Of a DNA stretch of 41,825 nucleotides, positions 39,105-41,825 are shown piece after piece. The first letter of the stretch is position 1; every line of letters starts with the position of its first letter. The notes beneath the pieces were generated by a model. It did not search any database. It had not been told where the DNA came from and saw only the letters and a list, made by a program, of their open reading frames with translations. The DNA comes from Terriglobia bacterium (lineage in GTDB: Bacteria > Acidobacteriota > Terriglobia > Bryobacterales > Bryobacteraceae): positions 1-41,825 of the forward strand of contig JAIQFL010000061.1 in the NCBI GenBank assembly GCA_020073365.1, given 5' to 3'. The position numbers and the translations under genes are program-made.

Positions 39105-41569
39105 GTGGCCAGAACCTCTTCGTCTGAGACCGGCGCCAGGTGATTCCAGATGCGGCCGCGCGCGATCTTCCACAGCATCGGCCGGCTAAGGAAGGATCTC
39201 GCCAAGTCGGCCGGAGAGCGGGCGATTTCCGCGACCACCTGATCAAGGGAGCCCGTTGACGTGAAATTTCGGAGCTGAAACAGCAGGCGATTCCGCTCGA
39301 CCACCATCTCTATGTCCGCGGCGGAATAGCAGCGCGCGATGGTAGACTGCCGGCGGTGGTGCGCTATCGACGCGGGGCAAACCAGGCACCGGTAGCCCAG
39401 TTTGCGGGCGCGCCATCCCCATTCCACGTCCTCCCAATAGAACGGAGCATACGCGGAAGGCTCCAGAAATCGCCGCAGCAGGCGCGTCTGGAAGAGTGAG
39501 GCGCCACCACCCGCATAGAAGCTTTCCACGGGAGTCTCCGATCGCGGAATCCAGTCGTGAATGGTCGCCAACCCGTCTTCAATCAACAGGGCGCTCCAGT
39601 TGGTCTCGTCGCGGAACCGGGTGGTGTCCTTCAGAAAGATCTGCGAAGAGATCGCGAACACCAGCCGATCGCGCCAGGGCGCTAGCGTGAAGAAGGCGTC
39701 GCGGTCGAGTGCGACATCGTTGTTCAAGAGGTAGACCCAATCGAAGCGCGCCTCCCGCAGGCCGGCCCTGACGGCGCCGGCAAACCCGAGCGGCCGCGCA
39801 TGAAACCGCCACTGGACCGCGGGGTTGGCGCGTCGAAGAGCGTCATAGTCCGCGGCGGGGGAGCCGTTCACCACAACAATCGCTTGGAGGGGTTCGCGGA
39901 ACCGATCGCCGGCCTCTCGCACGCTCTCCAGGCAAGCCGCGAGCTCCTCCGGATTCTCTCTCTCGGGTATCACCACCGAGAGCCCCGGCGACAGGGCGGC
40001 ATGGCCGCCATTCACGCGGTGCAGGTGAAAGCGCCGCCGCAACTCTCTGCCGAAGCGGTCGATGGACTCGATCGAATGGACCAGCGGTACGAGTGCGCGC
40101 TCCTGTCTCGCGGCCGCCGCGGGATTCGGGCTGCGCTGGGAGGCCAGCAGCGACAACGCGAAGCCCAGGTCGCGCTGGTCGGTGCCGGTGCACCGTTCAT
40201 TAGGTCGATACACGTAGCGCGTTCGAAATTCGATGCACCAGGGCTCCGGCTGGGGGTCGATCACCGGAAAGTCGAGTCCGAACGGCATCGCTTCTTCCCA
40301 GGGATTGCGGATGCTCCCGATGGTGCTGCCGTTCGACTGTACGGTGAGCTCGTTGGCCTCTCCGGCAGGGCCCGGCGGCAGCGTGCCGGAAACGTGGATG
40401 GTGCGCGAACCGGCGCGCGGCGCGATCACGGCCGTGGCCTGCTGGCTGCTCCACACATGCGGTTCGCCCGAAGGATCGTGCCAGCCATGCAGAAGTTGGG
40501 CGCTCCGTCCCCGCGCCCCCAGGATTTCGCTGTGCAGCGGCCCGGGCCGGAAAGCCTTCTTCCATGGACAGGCGCGGCATTCGGGAACCTCGCCTCCCCG
40601 ATAGCGTTGGCGGAACTGGCGGTAGGCCTCCCCCTGCCAGATCTCCGTAATGGGTTGCCGCATGAGGTTTCCGAGGGGAACCTTGTCGAGCACTTCGCAG
40701 GCGACCACGTCGCCGTTCGAGAGCACGTGCGCGGTCTCCCAGGGATTCTGCTCGCAGGAATGCACGCGCGCGTCCGGCGGCAGGACCCCCGGCCAGGGCC
40801 CGGGGACTTCGCCCAGACAGGCGCCGCTTTCCGCGAATGACAAGTTGCAGATGGTGAATCGAACATCGGCGTGCAGCTTCCGGGCCTGGCGTACGGCGCC
40901 CTTGACGCGTTCTTCGAACTCCGGACGATGCATGCCGAGGGGCGTCAGCTCCAGCGGAAACTGGACCGGAATCTCATCGCGCCGCATCACCGGAAAAATC
41001 AGGATCTCGTGGAGCCCGAGCGAGCTCGCGAAGCCGGCCACCGCCCTCAGTTGCGCCAGGTTCCGATCCATCGCTACGAAACTGATATCGACAATGGGCG
41101 GGTGCGGCGCTTCGCGGCACAATTCCAGGAACCGCTCCAGACGGTCGCGGAGAATCTCGAAGGAGCTGTGGCGGTAGATCGCGGCATACTGCTCCGGGTC
41201 GGTGGCATGCACCGAGACCGTCAGGCGGCTCAGCCCGCTGCGGCTCAAGGGAGAAAGCATGGATTCGGGAACCGATGCCATCACCGACACCAGTTCCACA
41301 AACGCACCCGCGGAGCGGGCCAACTGAATCGCGGGAATGAGTCCCGGGTAGACGGTGGATTCTCCGGAATAATTCAAAACCAGGGTGCGTGGATCGACCA
41401 GTTGGCGGACCAGCGTCTCATAAACCGGAAACGGGAGGTGCTCGCCGCTGCCCCGCCGCGTTTTGCGGGAGCAAAACACACAATCGAACGGGCATTTGGA
41501 AGTGAGCTCGATCCAAAGCGTTCGGGGCGTCTTTGCCGGCGGGAATGGCCACAAACCTGGTGCGCCCAT
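39077..41569 (-). CDS. Radical SAM-SPASM protein fused to a GT2 glycosyltransferase
   Basis: 830 residues from ATG 41569; a start at 41626 lies inside the IS end and is not native. Residues 15-240 form a radical SAM core with CPFDCVFC (C26, C30, C33). A SPASM-type region follows with C272, C291, C331 and C334 for auxiliary clusters, then a linker of about 180 residues with a beta-rich domain. From about 529 a GT2 domain begins (LSVVIPERENPEELAACLESV, VVVNGS, YLLNNDVALDRDAFF) and runs to about 760. The rSAM part may epimerise or cyclise a peptide or sugar-linked substrate before or after glycosylation. The IS insertion at 41615 may have removed its promoter. Confidence 0.88.
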   Translation of the reverse strand: MGAPGLWPFPPAKTPRTLWIELTSKCPFDCVFCSRKTRRGSGEHLPFPVYETLVRQLVDPRTLVLNYSGESTVYPGLIPAIQLARSAGAFVELVSVMASVPESMLSPLSRSGLSRLTVSVHATDPEQYAAIYRHSSFEILRDRLERFLELCREAPHPPIVDISFVAMDRNLAQLRAVAGFASSLGLHEILIFPVMRRDEIPVQFPLELTPLGMHRPEFEERVKGAVRQARKLHADVRFTICNLSFAESGACLGEVPGPWPGVLPPDARVHSCEQNPWETAHVLSNGDVVACEVLDKVPLGNLMRQPITEIWQGEAYRQFRQRYRGGEVPECRACPWKKAFRPGPLHSEILGARGRSAQLLHGWHDPSGEPHVWSSQQATAVIAPRAGSRTIHVSGTLPPGPAGEANELTVQSNGSTIGSIRNPWEEAMPFGLDFPVIDPQPEPWCIEFRTRYVYRPNERCTGTDQRDLGFALSLLASQRSPNPAAAARQERALVPLVHSIESIDRFGRELRRRFHLHRVNGGHAALSPGLSVVIPERENPEELAACLESVREAGDRFREPLQAIVVVNGSPAADYDALRRANPAVQWRFHARPLGFAGAVRAGLREARFDWVYLLNNDVALDRDAFFTLAPWRDRLVFAISSQIFLKDTTRFRDETNWSALLIEDGLATIHDWIPRSETPVESFYAGGGASLFQTRLLRRFLEPSAYAPFYWEDVEWGWRARKLGYRCLVCPASIAHHRRQSTIARCYSAADIEMVVERNRLLFQLRNFTSTGSLDQVVAEIARSPADLARSFLSRPMLWKIARGRIWNHLAPVSDEEVLATWNTSISNC

Positions 41570-41614
41570 CAACTCAATGGTCGCATGATGGCGTGGCGTT
41601 CGCCGGCGGAGAAT

Positions 41615-41674
41615 TGTCCAATGCAAGATGATCCTGAAATGAAGTACGTTTCCAATGCAAGATGATCCTGAAAT
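41615..41674. mobile_element. Insertion sequence end with two 24-bp subterminal repeats
   Basis: The 24-mer TCCAATGCAAGATGATCCTG plus AAAT occurs at 41617-41640 and again at 41651-41674. The outer copy begins at a TG dinucleotide (41615), a common terminus. This pair lies directly upstream of a transposase-like reading frame on the plus strand. The IS thus starts within about 50 bases of the radical SAM gene start. Confidence 0.7.
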
Positions 41675-41712
41675 TCGTGGTCTGCCACCCTTTCAGGTGG
41701 ATGCGAATTGGG

Positions 41713-41825
41713 ATGAAGAACGTGGAGGGGCTAACGCCCCAGGAAATCGATGATTTTATCAAGGGCAGCTCGCAGATCGAGTTTGCCGGTGAAACCCGGC
41801 GGGAGATCTACGACTGGATCCAAGC
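41713..41825 (+). CDS. Transposase/integrase, N-terminal part (runs off window)
   Basis: Starts at ATG 41713 (or 41701 in the same frame) and is open to the window edge. The first 37 residues (MKNVEGLTPQEIDDFIKGSS, then IEFAG and REIYDWIQ) match the N-terminal helical region of integrase-core transposases that begin with a segment like TPEEIxxFLxGSxxIEF. Catalytic DDE residues would lie beyond the window. It belongs to the element whose end repeats are at 41617-41674. Confidence 0.65.
   Translation, partial: MKNVEGLTPQEIDDFIKGSSQIEFAGETRREIYDWIQ

Overview
The window looks like a piece of an Acidobacteriota chromosome, probably class Terriglobia and close to the Bryobacterales/Candidatus Solibacter group. 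This is inferred from gene content: an ADOP-type 830-residue MacB/FtsX permease without its own ATPase, Tat-exported enolase-superfamily and phosphoesterase proteins, a DUF2127 membrane protein, STAS plus sigma-like pairs, and small secreted families typical of that group. The sequence is GC-rich throughout except for AT-rich stretches around 220-950. No rRNA, tRNA, CRISPR array or intact prophage was seen.

Layout. 1-1850 is a decayed accessory edge: IS-like repeats, a truncated N4-type DNA methyltransferase, 11-bp iterons, two tiny coupled ORFs and a glycosidase scrap. 1845-7231 holds a Tat-exported phosphoesterase fused to a cupredoxin, an APC permease, an Acidobacteria-type secreted protein broken by an in-frame TGA, and an MFS (ACS family) transporter. 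7249-11603 has a PIN/RHH toxin-antitoxin pair, a hydrolase-LytS kinase-LytTR regulator operon, and a Phd/YoeB module whose toxin carries a nonsense codon. 11661-16175 has the ADOP permease, a ManD/RspA-like enzyme and a DUF2127 protein. 16502-19019 has a small hypothetical gene, a VOC scrap and three TadE/TadG-like pilus pseudopilin genes.

The most interesting part is 19209-24068: a tightly overlapped seven-gene operon in which a SpoIIE-type phosphatase, an RsbW-type kinase and a STAS protein with an intact D-S-S-G phosphosite are translationally coupled to a complete MlaE-MlaF-MlaD-lipoprotein lipid-transport ABC system. Because MlaB, the usual regulatory subunit of MlaF, is itself a STAS protein, this arrangement suggests a partner-switch (phosphorylation) control of phospholipid trafficking. 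Immediately upstream, a DACNV/diadenylate-cyclase-like protein is coupled (ATGA overlap) to a double-GAF sigma-54 activator.

27718-33335 contains a TPR protein, an outer-membrane barrel, a decayed MBL hydrolase, an overlapped STAS/sigma-like/membrane-protein trio, the fused scar of an RND efflux operon, PhzF and a small secreted protein. 33283-41569 is a glycan or small-molecule modification region (GT2, several SAM methyltransferases including CmcI- and TylF-like, and a radical SAM-SPASM-GT2 fusion) interrupted by housekeeping citrate synthase and purS. The right edge is the start of an insertion sequence with two 24-bp subterminal repeats and the first codons of its transposase.
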